Shown: piece by piece, positions 1 to 9,842 of the stretch
How the letters are laid out: every line of letters starts with the position of its first letter
Position numbering within the stretch: position 1 is the first letter of the stretch
Source of the DNA: Prochlorococcus sp. AG-679-K21
GTDB lineage: Bacteria > Cyanobacteriota > Cyanobacteriia > PCC-6307 > Cyanobiaceae
Length of the DNA: 45,371 nt
Reading direction: 5' to 3'
NCBI GenBank assembly: GCA_003208885.1
Contig: QCUP01000006.1
Coordinates: forward strand, 1-45,371
Notes under the pieces: generated by a model
What the model was told of the DNA's origin: nothing
The model's database searches: none
Seen by the model: only the letters and a program-made list of their open reading frames with translations
Position numbers and translations under genes: made by a program

Positions 1-10
1 ACTCAGCGAA

Positions 11-226
11 ATGATTGAAGATAAAGATTTAATGGAATCAATAACAAAATTTGCAAAAAACAACAAAAACACATCTTCACCGAGTAAGGCAGCGGTTTTC
101 GAAAACAAAAGTAAAAACTTAGCGCCTGATCCTTTTGCAAGGCCAGTTAAAAATACTCCTAGTGAAGAGATTCAACATGACAAAGAAGAACTTAAAGAAA
201 AAGAAGTAGAAGGGGATGACAAATAA
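11..226 (+). CDS. Small charged hypothetical protein, possibly partial at its 5' end
   Basis: I do not recognise this protein. It is about 71 residues, very rich in Lys, Glu, Asp and Asn, with no membrane segment or signal peptide, and it looks largely disordered with an acidic Lys/Glu tail. The frame is open back to the window edge with no stop, so the real start may lie upstream and this may be the C-terminal part of a longer protein. It overlaps the trpS start by 11 bases, so the two are probably co-transcribed and translationally coupled. Confidence that the frame is coding rests on this overlap and its position; its function is unknown. Confidence 0.55.
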   Translation: MIEDKDLMESITKFAKNNKNTSSPSKAAVFENKSKNLAPDPFARPVKNTPSEEIQHDKEELKEKEVEGDDK

Positions 227-1232
227 AAAAAGGATTCTTTCTGGAGTTCAACCTACAGGAGATTTACATATTGGTAATTGGCTTGGAGCTATAAGCAATT
301 GGGTTGCACTCCAAGAGAAGCATGAAACATTCCTTTGTGTAGTTGATTTACATGCAATTACTACAGAATATGACCCCAAACAACTTTCTGAGAATACACT
401 TTCCACTGCCGCTTTATATGTTGCTTGTGGCATAGATCCTAAAATTTGTTCTATTTTTGTTCAAAGCCAGATATCTGCACATTCAGAACTTTGTTGGATA
501 TTAAATTGTATGACTCCCATAAATTGGATGGAAAGAATGATCCAATTCAAGGAAAAATCTATTCAGCAAGGAAATAATGTTTCTATTGGATTATTTGATT
601 ATCCAATCTTAATGGCTGCGGATATTTTGTTATACGATGCTGATTATGTTCCAGTAGGGGAAGATCAAAAACAACACTTAGAACTTGCCAGAGATATTGC
701 ACAACAAAGAATTAATGCCAAATTTAGTAAAGGAGAAAATATATTAAAAATTCCTCAACCAATAATTATGAAAAAAGGTTCAAAGATAATGAGCTTAAAT
801 GATGGATCAAAAAAAATGAGCAAAAGTGACAATAATGAGGGTAGTAGAATTAATTTGTTAGATACTCCTGAAATAATTACAAAAAAAATAAAAAGAGCTA
901 AAAGTGATAGTTATATGGGAATGGAATTTAATAATCCAGAGAGGCCTGAATCCAGAAATCTATTAATGATTTATTCATTATTAAGTGGTAAAGAAGTTTC
1001 TGAATTAGAGAGCGATTTATCTCAAACAGGATGGGGGACATTTAAAAAAGTATTTACAGAACAACTTATAGAATCGCTTAAACCTATCCAAGAAAGATAT
1101 CAGGTTCTGATTAACGATCCATATGAATTAAATAAGATACTTATAAAAGGTAAAGAGAAAGCTGAAGTAGTGGCAAATAAAACCCTTAGTAGAGTTAAAT
1201 CTGAATTAGGATTCTTTGAAATGGAGAAATAA
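216..1232 (+). CDS. trpS: Tryptophanyl-tRNA synthetase
   Basis: Cytoplasmic class I aminoacyl-tRNA synthetase that charges tRNA-Trp. The protein is 338 residues, the normal bacterial length. The N terminus carries the HIGH-type ATP-binding signature (PTGDLHIGN, residues 13-21). The second signature KMSKS is intact at residues 200-204. The motif DYPILMAADILLYDAD, typical of the Trp/Tyr synthetase fold, lies between them. The start codon lies in a GA-rich context and overlaps the preceding small gene; thrS follows after 3 bases, so the two synthetases probably share a transcript. Nothing is missing or truncated. Confidence 0.97.
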   Translation: MTNKKRILSGVQPTGDLHIGNWLGAISNWVALQEKHETFLCVVDLHAITTEYDPKQLSENTLSTAALYVACGIDPKICSIFVQSQISAHSELCWILNCMTPINWMERMIQFKEKSIQQGNNVSIGLFDYPILMAADILLYDADYVPVGEDQKQHLELARDIAQQRINAKFSKGENILKIPQPIIMKKGSKIMSLNDGSKKMSKSDNNEGSRINLLDTPEIITKKIKRAKSDSYMGMEFNNPERPESRNLLMIYSLLSGKEVSELESDLSQTGWGTFKKVFTEQLIESLKPIQERYQVLINDPYELNKILIKGKEKAEVVANKTLSRVKSELGFFEMEK

Positions 1233-1235
1233 ATT

Positions 1236-3152
1236 ATGCCCGAAATAACATTACCAGATGGATCTAAAAAAGTATTTGAAAAGCCAGTAACGATAAAAGA
1301 AATAGCTCAGAGTATTGGAACCGGCTTAGCCAAGGCAACAATTGCGGGCAAAGTAAATGATGTTCTTTTTGATGCAACACTTCCCATAGATAATGATTCT
1401 AAAGTGGTAATAATTACATCCCGAGATAAAGAAGGTATTGAGATAATTAGACATTCCTTTGCACATTTGATTGGTCATGCCGTTAAACAACTTTATCCAA
1501 ATATAAAAATGGCAATTGGTCCAGTAATTGATAATGGCTTTTATTACGATATTTTTTCGGAATATAGATTTACTCCTGAGGATTTAATAAAAATAGAAAA
1601 CAGAATTAATAACTTAATTAAAAAAAACTATGATGTTGAGATTTTACAAGTTACAAAAAAAGAAGCAATTAAAACTTTTCAAGAAAGAGATGAAACTTTT
1701 AAATTAAGAATAATTGAAGAAATTCCTGATGAAGGTCTCATCAATTTATATAAACATGAAGAATACATTGATATGTGCAGAGGTCCTCATGTTCCAAATA
1801 CAAGCCATCTTAGACATTTTAAATTATTAAAGTTATCTGGTTCATATTGGAGAGGTAATAGTGAAAATGAATCATTACAGAGAATATACGGAACTGCTTG
1901 GGCTAAAGAGAAAGAACTCAATGATTACTTAACAAGAATCGAAGAGGCTGAAAAAAGAGATCATAGAAAACTTGGTAAAAAGCATTCACTCTTTCATATA
2001 CAAGAAGAATCTCCAGGCATGATTTTTTGGCATCCAAATGGATGGACAATCTACCAAGTTCTTGAAAAATATATAAGAGAAATACTTAAAAAAAATAATT
2101 ATCTAGAAATTAAAACCCCTCAAGCTGTTGATAAATCTCTTTGGGAAAAATCAGGTCATTGGGAAAAATTCAGAGAAGATATGTTTACTACCGCATCAGA
2201 AAATAGAACTTATGCAATTAAACCAATGAATTGTCCTTGCCATATTCAAGTATTTAATCAAGGATTAAAAAGTTATAAAGATTTACCTATTCGTCTTGCT
2301 GAATTTGGTTCTTGTCATAGGAATGAACCATCTGGAGCATTACACGGCTTAATGAGAGTTAGAAACTTTACTCAGGATGACGCACATATTTTTTGTACAG
2401 AAGAACAAATTCAAGCTGAGGTATCTACTTTTATTGATCTTGTTTTTGAGGTTTATAAAACTTTTGGTTTTGATGAAATTATTATCAAATTATCAACCCG
2501 TCCTGAGAAAAGGGTGGGTAGTGAAAATATTTGGGATAAATCAGAAGAGGCACTTACCAAGGCTCTTGAAAATAAAAGTCTAAAATGGGAACTACAACCT
2601 GGAGAAGGGGCTTTTTATGGTCCAAAAATAGAGTTCTCTTTAAAAGATTGTCTTGATAGAGTCTGGCAATGTGGAACAATTCAAGTTGATTTTTCAATGC
2701 CTATAAGATTGGATGCAACTTATGTAGATTTAAATAACGAAAAAAGAAATCCAGTTATGCTTCACAGGGCAATTTTGGGTTCTTTTGAAAGATTTATAGG
2801 AATCTTAATTGAACAATATGAAGCTAAATTCCCAATCTGGCTTGCACCTTATCAAATTATTTTGTTGAGCATTACAGATAGGAATAATGAGAAATGTTTA
2901 AAATTTAATCAATTGATAAATACTAAGGGGTATCGTTCAAAAGTTGATACCAGAAATGAAAAAATAGGCTATAAGATAAGAGAAGCAACTATTGGAAGAA
3001 TTCCATTAATTGCCGTTATCGGCGACAAAGAAGAACAGGTTGATTCAGTTGCTTTAAGAGCATTGGATGGAAAAAATTTAGGAATTTTTAAGTTAGATGA
3101 TCTCTACAAATTAATGGATAACTTAATAGAAAAAAAAGGAAGAACAGAATAG
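1236..3152 (+). CDS. thrS: Threonyl-tRNA synthetase
   Basis: Class II aminoacyl-tRNA synthetase that charges tRNA-Thr and edits mischarged Ser-tRNA. The 638 residues contain the expected order: a TGS domain (about 1-64), an editing domain with an HxxxH motif near residue 73 and a CRGPH motif near 180, the class II catalytic core, and a C-terminal anticodon-binding domain from about residue 540. The zinc-binding Cys of the MNCPCH motif is at residue 333, and motif 2 ([14 protein letters not shown]) begins at 361. It follows trpS after 3 bases. No T-box or other leader is visible; none would fit in the spacing. Confidence 0.97.
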   Translation: MPEITLPDGSKKVFEKPVTIKEIAQSIGTGLAKATIAGKVNDVLFDATLPIDNDSKVVIITSRDKEGIEIIRHSFAHLIGHAVKQLYPNIKMAIGPVIDNGFYYDIFSEYRFTPEDLIKIENRINNLIKKNYDVEILQVTKKEAIKTFQERDETFKLRIIEEIPDEGLINLYKHEEYIDMCRGPHVPNTSHLRHFKLLKLSGSYWRGNSENESLQRIYGTAWAKEKELNDYLTRIEEAEKRDHRKLGKKHSLFHIQEESPGMIFWHPNGWTIYQVLEKYIREILKKNNYLEIKTPQAVDKSLWEKSGHWEKFREDMFTTASENRTYAIKPMNCPCHIQVFNQGLKSYKDLPIRLAEFGSCHRNEPSGALHGLMRVRNFTQDDAHIFCTEEQIQAEVSTFIDLVFEVYKTFGFDEIIIKLSTRPEKRVGSENIWDKSEEALTKALENKSLKWELQPGEGAFYGPKIEFSLKDCLDRVWQCGTIQVDFSMPIRLDATYVDLNNEKRNPVMLHRAILGSFERFIGILIEQYEAKFPIWLAPYQIILLSITDRNNEKCLKFNQLINTKGYRSKVDTRNEKIGYKIREATIGRIPLIAVIGDKEEQVDSVALRALDGKNLGIFKLDDLYKLMDNLIEKKGRTE

Positions 3153-3162
3153 TTTTGATTAG

Positions 3163-4200
3163 ATGAATTTTCTTGCTTGTGATCTAGGAGGGACAAAAGT
3201 TCTATTAGGAATTTTCAAAAAGGATGTAAATACTGATTCTCCTAATTTAATTTTTAAAAAAAAATATGTATCTTCTGAATGGGATTCAATTGACTTAATT
3301 TTAGAAGATTTCTTAAAATATAAATGCAAGAATATTAATCATCCTTTGTATGCTTGTTTCGCTGTAGCAGGTCCTATATCTAAAAACAATGCAGAAATTA
3401 TTAATTTGTCATGGAATATTTCTGGAGATGGATTAAAAAAGAAATTTAAATTCAAAATTTGTGAGCTAGTAAATGATTTTGCGGTGCAAATTTATGGAAT
3501 ACCTTTTATAAAAAAAAGTCAATATTTTACTCTTCAAAACGGAGACCATTCAGCAGGCGGCAATAAAGATTTGCATGCTATTGTTGGCGCAGGAACTGGT
3601 CTAGGCATTGCAAAAGGCCTAATATCTGGAAGTAACGTAAAAGTCTTGGCTAGCGAAGGTGGTCATGTTGAATACTCTCCAAAGTCAGAATTAGAATGGG
3701 AATTAAAGAATTGGCTCAAATGTTCCCTAAAAGTTGAAAGGATATCTTGTGAAAGAATCATAAGTGGGACTGGGTTATCAAGAATAGCCGAATGGAGACT
3801 TAGCAAACCTGATGCTAAAAACCACCCTCTACAAAAACAGTTAAAAGAGTTAAAAATTTCTGATAATTTTAGAAAAGAAATTCCTCAAAAAATTTGTAAT
3901 CTTTCTAACCAAGGGGATACCCTAATGATTCAAGTGGAGAGGATATGGTTAGATGCTTACGCTTCTTTGTTGGGCGACGTTGCTCTTCAAGAATTATGTT
4001 TTGGAGGCTTATGGATTTCTGGAGGGACCGCACCAAAACATTTCATAAACTTTAAATCAGGTTTATTTATGAAACAATTTTCAGATAAAGGAAGATTAAA
4101 AGATATTCTTAAAAACATACCTGTGAATGTAATTTTAGATGAAGAGTTTGGACTATTTAGCGCAGCCTGCAGAGCAAAAATGCTTTCACAAATAAAATAA
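3163..4200 (+). CDS. glk: Glucokinase
   Basis: ATP-dependent phosphorylation of glucose to glucose-6-phosphate in the cytoplasm. The 345-residue protein fits the Glk family (PF02685) rather than the ROK family. An N-terminal phosphate-binding motif DLGGTK is at residues 7-12, a VNDFAVQ motif carries the likely catalytic Asp (D105), and there are a GAGTGLG loop near residue 142 and an SEGGH motif that contacts sugar. It sits 10 bases after thrS and 7 bases before thrB, so it is probably part of the same run of genes. A role in recycling glucose from glycogen or sucrose is inferred; glgB is also in this window. Confidence 0.9.
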   Translation: MNFLACDLGGTKVLLGIFKKDVNTDSPNLIFKKKYVSSEWDSIDLILEDFLKYKCKNINHPLYACFAVAGPISKNNAEIINLSWNISGDGLKKKFKFKICELVNDFAVQIYGIPFIKKSQYFTLQNGDHSAGGNKDLHAIVGAGTGLGIAKGLISGSNVKVLASEGGHVEYSPKSELEWELKNWLKCSLKVERISCERIISGTGLSRIAEWRLSKPDAKNHPLQKQLKELKISDNFRKEIPQKICNLSNQGDTLMIQVERIWLDAYASLLGDVALQELCFGGLWISGGTAPKHFINFKSGLFMKQFSDKGRLKDILKNIPVNVILDEEFGLFSAACRAKMLSQIK

Positions 4201-4207
4201 TTTTCAT

Positions 4208-5155
4208 ATGTCTTTTCCAGAAGTAGGGAAAAAAATTATCGTAACAGTTCCCTCTACAACTGCTAATCTAGGACCTGGATTCGACTGTCTAGGTGCAGCA
4301 TTAGATCTATATAATGAATTTATTTTTACAAGAATAGATGGAGGTGGAGATCGATTTGATTTGATAATGGAGAGTACCGATGGTAATCATTTAAGAGGAG
4401 GTCCAGAAAATTTAGTTTTTAGGGCTGCCCAGAAAGTATGGGAAAGTGCCAATATCAAACCTTTCGCACTTGAAGCTAGAGTAAAATTAGCAGTCCCCCC
4501 TGCACGCGGACTAGGGAGTAGTGCTACAGCAATAGTTGCAGGACTAATCGGAGCAAACGCGATTATGAACTCCCCTTTACCTAAAGAAAAACTTTTAGAA
4601 CTTGCAATTGATATTGAAGGTCATCCTGATAATGTAGTCCCTTCTCTTTTGGGGGGCCTTTGTTTAACCGCTAGGTCATCTTCTCAGAGATGGAGAATCA
4701 TTAGGTGTGACTGGCACGAATCCATTAAAGCTGTAGTGGCAATACCTGCTATACGTCTTAGTACAAGTGAAGCAAGGAGAGTAATGCCGAAGAATGTGCC
4801 TATTTCTGATGCAGTAACAAATATGGGAGCACTTACTTTATTACTAAATGGCTTAAAAACAGGTAACGAAGAATTAATAAAAGAGGGAATGTTTGACAGA
4901 TTACATGAACCATATAGATGGAAACTTATTAAAGGTGGATTGGAAGTTAAAGATGCTGCACTACAAGCTGGTGCTTTAGGCTGTGCAATTAGCGGGGCAG
5001 GGCCAAGTATCTTAGCTTTGTGTAAAAAGGATAATGGCAGAGAAGTCAGTCAAGCTATGGTAAAAGCTTGGGAAAACTCAGGCGTGGCAAGTAGAGCGCC
5101 ATATTTGAACGTGCAAACAACAGGCAGTCAATTTAGGGACATCTCTGGTAAGTAG
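4208..5155 (+). CDS. thrB: Homoserine kinase
   Basis: Phosphorylates L-homoserine to O-phosphohomoserine, the step before threonine synthase. The 315-residue protein is a GHMP-family kinase. Motif 1 (STTANLGPGFDCLGAALD) lies near residues 16-33, the ATP-binding motif PPARGLGSSATA at about 97-108, and the C-terminal motif CAISGAGPS at about 259-267. The length is normal. It follows glk closely and is separated from ndhD by 78 bases, where a new transcript could begin. Base composition is slightly less AT-rich than its neighbours, as expected for a conserved enzyme. Confidence 0.96.
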   Translation: MSFPEVGKKIIVTVPSTTANLGPGFDCLGAALDLYNEFIFTRIDGGGDRFDLIMESTDGNHLRGGPENLVFRAAQKVWESANIKPFALEARVKLAVPPARGLGSSATAIVAGLIGANAIMNSPLPKEKLLELAIDIEGHPDNVVPSLLGGLCLTARSSSQRWRIIRCDWHESIKAVVAIPAIRLSTSEARRVMPKNVPISDAVTNMGALTLLLNGLKTGNEELIKEGMFDRLHEPYRWKLIKGGLEVKDAALQAGALGCAISGAGPSILALCKKDNGREVSQAMVKAWENSGVASRAPYLNVQTTGSQFRDISGK

Positions 5156-5233
5156 TTTTACTTAGGCATTTTTAATGTTATAGTCTCAAGCTAGAACAAC
5201 TTCAACTAGAATAAAAAAATTATTCATTATTCT

Positions 5234-6778
5234 ATGAATTTAGAATCTTTTCCTTTACTATCATCAATTGTTTTATTACCCTTGGTTGGGGCATTGATAA
5301 TGCCTTTCTTAAGTTCTAAGGAAGGAGAAGATAATACACTCCCAAGAAATATCTCATTAAGTTTTTTATTTATAGATTTTTTACTCATAATTGGAGTCCT
5401 TTTCCAAAAGTTTGATACAACAGATAGCTCACTTCAACTTGTTGAAAGATTAACTTGGCTACCTTCAATAGGCTTAGAGTGGTCTCTTGGCGTAGATGGA
5501 TTATCTGCACCATTAGTAGCTTTGAGTGGATTAATTACATTCTTATCAGCTGCAGCTAGTTGGAAGATAAAGAAAAAGTCTAATTTGTATTTTGCTCTTT
5601 TATTAGTTCAGGCCTCAGCTCAAGCACTAGTTTTCCTTTCTCAAGATTTCTTATTATTTTTCTTGGCTTGGGAATTAGAATTAGTTCCTGTTTATCTTCT
5701 TATTGCTATTTGGGGAGGCAAGAAAAAATTATATGCAGCTACAAAATTTATTCTTTACACTGCTTTAGCATCTTTACTAATACTTATAAGTGGACTTGCA
5801 CTCGCATTGAGCGGAGATATATTTACCCTAAATCTGACCGAACTAACAAATAAACATGTAACAGGTAGTCTCGCATTATTATCTTATCTAGGATTTTTAA
5901 TAGGTTTTGGAGTAAAACTTCCTATCTTCCCATTGCATACTTGGTTACCTGATGCTCATGGGGAAGCTAACGCACCAGTCTCAATGTTACTAGCTGGAAT
6001 CCTTTTAAAGATGGGGGGATATGCTCTCTTAAGATTCAATGTTCAAATATTACCCGAAGTGCATCTACAACTTGCGCCTGCTTTAATTATTCTTGGAATT
6101 ATTAACATAATTTATGGAGCCTTAAATGCATTTGCTCAAGATAATGTAAAAAGAAGAATCGCTTGTAGTTCAGTAAGTCATATGGGTTTTGTTCTTCTAG
6201 GTATTGGAGCAGTTGATGCTTTAGGCATAAGCGGAGCAATGCTTCAAATGATAAGTCACGGACTTATTGCAGCAGCTATGTTCTTCGTCACGGGCTCTTT
6301 CTATGAGAGAACAAATACTCTGTCAATTCCCAACATGGGTGGTTTAGCAAAGGTCTTGCCAATAACATTTGCTTTTTTCCTTGCGAGTTCACTAGCGTCT
6401 CTAGCATTACCAGGAATGAGTGGATTTATAAGCGAAATCACCGTATTCTTAGGGATCACAAGTCAAGATGGATTTAGCTCTCTTTTTAGATCAATCACAA
6501 TTCTTATTGCAGCAATTGGTCTTGTCCTAACGCCCATATATCTTCTTTCGATGTGTAGAAGAGTATTTTTCGGACCTAGAATTCCTGCGCTAGCTACGGT
6601 AAAAGAAATGAATGGTAGAGAATTAACAATTGGGTTCAGTTTATTATTGCCTACTTTAGTGATAGGTTTTTGGCCAAAAATTGCCATAAATTTATATGAA
6701 TCATCAACAAACGCTCTCAGTCAACAACTAACATTAGCTAAATTAATTGGGTTAATCTCAAACATAAGTCAATTTTAA
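5234..6778 (+). CDS. ndhD: NAD(P)H-quinone oxidoreductase subunit 4 (NdhD)
   Basis: Proton-pumping membrane subunit of cyanobacterial NDH-1, acting in respiration and cyclic electron flow at the thylakoid membrane. The protein is 514 residues and almost entirely hydrophobic with about 14 predicted membrane segments. It carries MrpD/NuoM signatures: [12 protein letters not shown] with the key membrane Glu, a Lys in the ATKF segment, and [22 protein letters not shown]. The start is the first ATG after a 78-base AT-rich gap. It is probably the respiratory or cyclic D1-type subunit; a distinction from CO2-uptake D3/D4 paralogues needs phylogeny. Confidence 0.93.
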   Translation: MNLESFPLLSSIVLLPLVGALIMPFLSSKEGEDNTLPRNISLSFLFIDFLLIIGVLFQKFDTTDSSLQLVERLTWLPSIGLEWSLGVDGLSAPLVALSGLITFLSAAASWKIKKKSNLYFALLLVQASAQALVFLSQDFLLFFLAWELELVPVYLLIAIWGGKKKLYAATKFILYTALASLLILISGLALALSGDIFTLNLTELTNKHVTGSLALLSYLGFLIGFGVKLPIFPLHTWLPDAHGEANAPVSMLLAGILLKMGGYALLRFNVQILPEVHLQLAPALIILGIINIIYGALNAFAQDNVKRRIACSSVSHMGFVLLGIGAVDALGISGAMLQMISHGLIAAAMFFVTGSFYERTNTLSIPNMGGLAKVLPITFAFFLASSLASLALPGMSGFISEITVFLGITSQDGFSSLFRSITILIAAIGLVLTPIYLLSMCRRVFFGPRIPALATVKEMNGRELTIGFSLLLPTLVIGFWPKIAINLYESSTNALSQQLTLAKLIGLISNISQF

Positions 6779-6789
6779 TCTTCGACAAA

Positions 6790-8877
6790 ATGGAAAGTTC
6801 AATTTTTAATTACGGAGAATTACCAGAATTTAATAAATTTACTTCAGATAGAATCAATCAAGAATTTCCAAGTGTAATAGAGAAGATTAATCTAGATTTC
6901 AAAAAATTTGAAAAATTCCTATCTAATTACTTGGAGCAAGAGAATTTAGAATGGGACAAAGTAATTAATCCTTTAAATGAAGTTAATGAAATTTTAAGGT
7001 GGAGTTGGGGAGTAATAAGCCATCTTAATGGAGTAAAAAATTCTGAAAGCTTAAGAGAAATTTATGCAAAATTTCTCCCCGAAATTATTAATTTAAGTAA
7101 TAAGTTTGGACAAAGTAAAATAATTTTCAATGTTTTGGTAAAGCTTAAAGAAACAAATAATTTTGATGAGATCAGGAATAGAATTCTAGATAAAGAAATT
7201 ATAGAAATGGAACAAAGAGGTATTTCATTAAATATAGCTAATCAGAAAGAATTTAATATCAATTCTGAAAAGCTTGGGAAACTATCTACAAATTTCAGTA
7301 ATAATGTTTTAGATGCCACTAATTCTTGGTTTTTAATCCTAAATGATAAATCTCAAATAGATGGAGTTCCAGAAAGGGTCCTAGAATTAATGTCAATATC
7401 AGCTCACAAATACTTAAAAAAAGAAGGAGAAGCTGATGCAAAAAATGGTCCATGGAAGCTAAGTTTAGATATTCCGACATACACCGCGTTTATGACATAT
7501 GCCAATGATCGTAATCTCAGGGAAAAATTATATAAAGCTTATGTAAGCAGAGCCTCTCATGGAGAGAAAAATAACTCTCAAATTATTGAAGAGATTCTAT
7601 CTCTCAGGACTAAACAGGCTAAACTTCTTGGTTATGAAAGCTGGGCAGAATTAAGTCTTTCAACAAAAATGGCTAAGGAAATTAAAAATGTTGAAAAACT
7701 TCTAGAGGAGCTAAGAAAACCTGCCTTTGAAACAGCCAAAAATGAATTAGATAGACTTAATAAGTTTTCAAAAGATAATGGATTCCCAAATTCAGAAAAT
7801 CTTCAATCTTGGGATATAAGCTATTGGTCTGAGCTTCTAAGAAAAGAAGAACTTAATTTAGATCAAGAGTCACTTAGGCCCTGGTTCCCTCTTAATGATG
7901 TTTTAAAAGGTCTTTTTAAACTCAGTGAAAAGCTCTTCGAAATTAAAGTAATTGAAGCCAGGAATGAAGCTCCTATTTGGAATAATGACGTTTTATTTTT
8001 TAATATCCTGAATAAAGATGATAAAAAAATAGCTTCATTTTATCTAGACCCATACTCACGTCCCGAGTCAAAGAGAGGAGGGGCATGGATGGATGAATGC
8101 CTTAACAAAAACAATATTGGTAGAAATACATTACCGGTTGCCTATTTAGTTTGTAATCAAACCCCACCATCCAAAGATAAACCAAGTTTGATGAGTTTTG
8201 ATGAAGTTCAAACCTTGTTCCATGAATTTGGTCATGGTCTTCAACACATGCTAACAACAGTAAATCTTCCACAAGCAGCCGGTATTAATAATGTTGAATG
8301 GGATGCTGTTGAACTTCCAAGTCAATTTATGGAAAACTGGTGTTTTCACAAAAACACCTTATTAAATATTGCAAAACACTATAAAACAGGGGAAAGATTA
8401 TCTGATGAGAATTTCGAAAAATTAGTAAAGAATAGATCTTTTAATTGCGGAATGGCTACTCTAAGACAATTACATTTTGCAATTACAGATATAAGATTGC
8501 ATAGCAATATTGATAGTAATCAGGGCAAAAATTCTGATGAGATCAGAAAAGAAATTGCCAGAAATACAACCGTAATCGAACCTATCCGAGAAGATAGATT
8601 CCTTTGTAGCTTTAGTCACATATTTGCAGGAGGTTATTCGGCTGGGTATTATTCTTATAAATGGGCTGAGGTTTTAAGTGCCGATGCTTTTTCTATGTTT
8701 GAAGAGGCAGACTTAGAAAATAATCAAAATATAAAGGCAATCGGTAAAAAATTCAAAGATACAATTTTAAGTCTTGGAGGAAGTTTATCTCCTTTAGAGG
8801 TATTTAAATTATTTAGAGGGAGAGAACCAAAAACGGATTCTTTGATAAGACACTTAGGTCTATCATCTGTTAATTAA
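6790..8877 (+). CDS. prlC: Oligopeptidase A-like M3 zinc metallopeptidase
   Basis: Cytoplasmic thimet/oligopeptidase (peptidase family M3) that degrades short peptides. The protein is 695 residues, the family's usual size. The zinc site is HEFGH at residues 478-482, followed by the downstream Glu-containing segment NNVEWDAVELPSQFMENW that supplies the third ligand. A C-terminal substrate motif (GGYSAGYYSYKWAEVLSAD) is present near 617. No signal peptide is seen. It starts 11 bases after ndhD. Its 3' end overlaps the convergent alpha/beta hydrolase gene by 8 bases. The symbol follows the enterobacterial prlC/opdA; orthology is inferred. Confidence 0.9.
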   Translation: MESSIFNYGELPEFNKFTSDRINQEFPSVIEKINLDFKKFEKFLSNYLEQENLEWDKVINPLNEVNEILRWSWGVISHLNGVKNSESLREIYAKFLPEIINLSNKFGQSKIIFNVLVKLKETNNFDEIRNRILDKEIIEMEQRGISLNIANQKEFNINSEKLGKLSTNFSNNVLDATNSWFLILNDKSQIDGVPERVLELMSISAHKYLKKEGEADAKNGPWKLSLDIPTYTAFMTYANDRNLREKLYKAYVSRASHGEKNNSQIIEEILSLRTKQAKLLGYESWAELSLSTKMAKEIKNVEKLLEELRKPAFETAKNELDRLNKFSKDNGFPNSENLQSWDISYWSELLRKEELNLDQESLRPWFPLNDVLKGLFKLSEKLFEIKVIEARNEAPIWNNDVLFFNILNKDDKKIASFYLDPYSRPESKRGGAWMDECLNKNNIGRNTLPVAYLVCNQTPPSKDKPSLMSFDEVQTLFHEFGHGLQHMLTTVNLPQAAGINNVEWDAVELPSQFMENWCFHKNTLLNIAKHYKTGERLSDENFEKLVKNRSFNCGMATLRQLHFAITDIRLHSNIDSNQGKNSDEIRKEIARNTTVIEPIREDRFLCSFSHIFAGGYSAGYYSYKWAEVLSADAFSMFEEADLENNQNIKAIGKKFKDTILSLGGSLSPLEVFKLFRGREPKTDSLIRHLGLSSVN

Positions 8878-9463
8878 GAATTCTTTCGATAATCTTATCG
8901 ACCGCAACTGGATTGCTTACCAAATTTTTATGTTTATAGATCTTTAATGGTATTTTCTCACCCGAATTCAAACTAGCTCTCCATCCAGGGAAAACCATAA
9001 GATCCCAATAAGTAAAAAAACTAATACAATTGATTCCACTAAGAAGGTAATCGTATCTAGAAAGCTCTCTTAATAAAAGACTATTTATTTTCATCTCATA
9101 TATTCCTCTAAACGGATATTTAGGAACTAATTGGGATGCAAGAGTTCCTTTGTGAGGAGAACCAACAGTAATAAATCTTCTAGTTCTTTTATAACCATTG
9201 AATTTTTTAATCCAATACCTCCCGATTACTCCACCCATCGAGAATCCTAAAATATCAATCTCGTTTTCTAAACCATACTTCTCTAAAATTAAATCATTTA
9301 ATAAATTAGTTAATTCAACAATAGATGTCATTCCATATGCGTGCTTTAAAGTTGGTGCAAAATATTCAATTCCAATTTTATCTAGTTTAGAAGTAATAGA
9401 GGAAAATATATCTGCGGTATTCCAGAGACCATGAATTAATATTATTGGATTTCTCTTTGACAA
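8870..9463 (-). CDS. Alpha/beta-fold lipase-like hydrolase
   Basis: Serine hydrolase of the triacylglycerol-lipase-like alpha/beta group. The N terminus has the oxyanion motif ILIHGLWN (residues 8-15), the nucleophile elbow GFSMGG places the catalytic Ser at 75, and a GSPHKGT motif near 122 is typical of this lipase group. A His in the last 25 residues (KHKN) is the probable catalytic His. There is no signal peptide, so it is likely cytoplasmic or membrane-associated. The substrate is unknown. It is the last gene of a minus-strand run folB-hydrolase with a 5-base gap, and its tail overlaps the M3 peptidase tail by 8 bases. Confidence 0.8.
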   Translation of the reverse strand: MSKRNPIILIHGLWNTADIFSSITSKLDKIGIEYFAPTLKHAYGMTSIVELTNLLNDLILEKYGLENEIDILGFSMGGVIGRYWIKKFNGYKRTRRFITVGSPHKGTLASQLVPKYPFRGIYEMKINSLLLRELSRYDYLLSGINCISFFTYWDLMVFPGWRASLNSGEKIPLKIYKHKNLVSNPVAVDKIIERILN

Positions 9464-9468
9464 AACCT

Positions 9469-9831
9469 TTAATTATTTTCAAAAACTCTTACTATTGAAA
9501 CACCTCCATCAAACCCAGTAATTGGAGGTTTGCATTTCGTTAATATAATTTTTATTCGGCTAAGTTGGAACTCTTCATCAATAATTCTTAAAATTTCATT
9601 TGAATATTTCTCAATCGTAAAGCAACATATATTCTTAGATTGATATTTCAATATTTCAACTAATTTTGAATAATCAACTGTACTTTTAATATCATCATTT
9701 TGAGTAGAATTTTCAAAATCAGCCCATAAAAAAACATCTAAACTAAAAAGTTGGCCTAATTCCCTTTCTTCTTCCAGGACTCCTACTCTTGCCCAAAGTT
9801 TAATGTCCTTGATTTTTAAATATGTTTCCAT
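9469..9831 (-). CDS. folB: Dihydroneopterin aldolase
   Basis: Converts 7,8-dihydroneopterin to 6-hydroxymethyl-dihydropterin and glycolaldehyde in folate synthesis. The protein is 120 residues, as usual. Visible family features are the N-terminal IKLWARVGVLEEERELGQ segment (with the conserved Gly-Val and Glu), the DYSKLVEIL helix, the IEKYSNEI helix and the C-terminal catalytic-Lys region ILTKCKPP. It lies 11 bases downstream of proA and 5 bases upstream of the hydrolase, so the three are probably co-transcribed although not metabolically linked. Confidence 0.92.
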   Translation of the reverse strand: METYLKIKDIKLWARVGVLEEERELGQLFSLDVFLWADFENSTQNDDIKSTVDYSKLVEILKYQSKNICCFTIEKYSNEILRIIDEEFQLSRIKIILTKCKPPITGFDGGVSIVRVFENN

Positions 9832-9842
9832 TTTAAAAATAT

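Noticed and set aside
5156-5233. Terminator or riboswitch between thrB and ndhD
   Set aside because: Only 78 bases; no stem of useful length followed by T-run was found.
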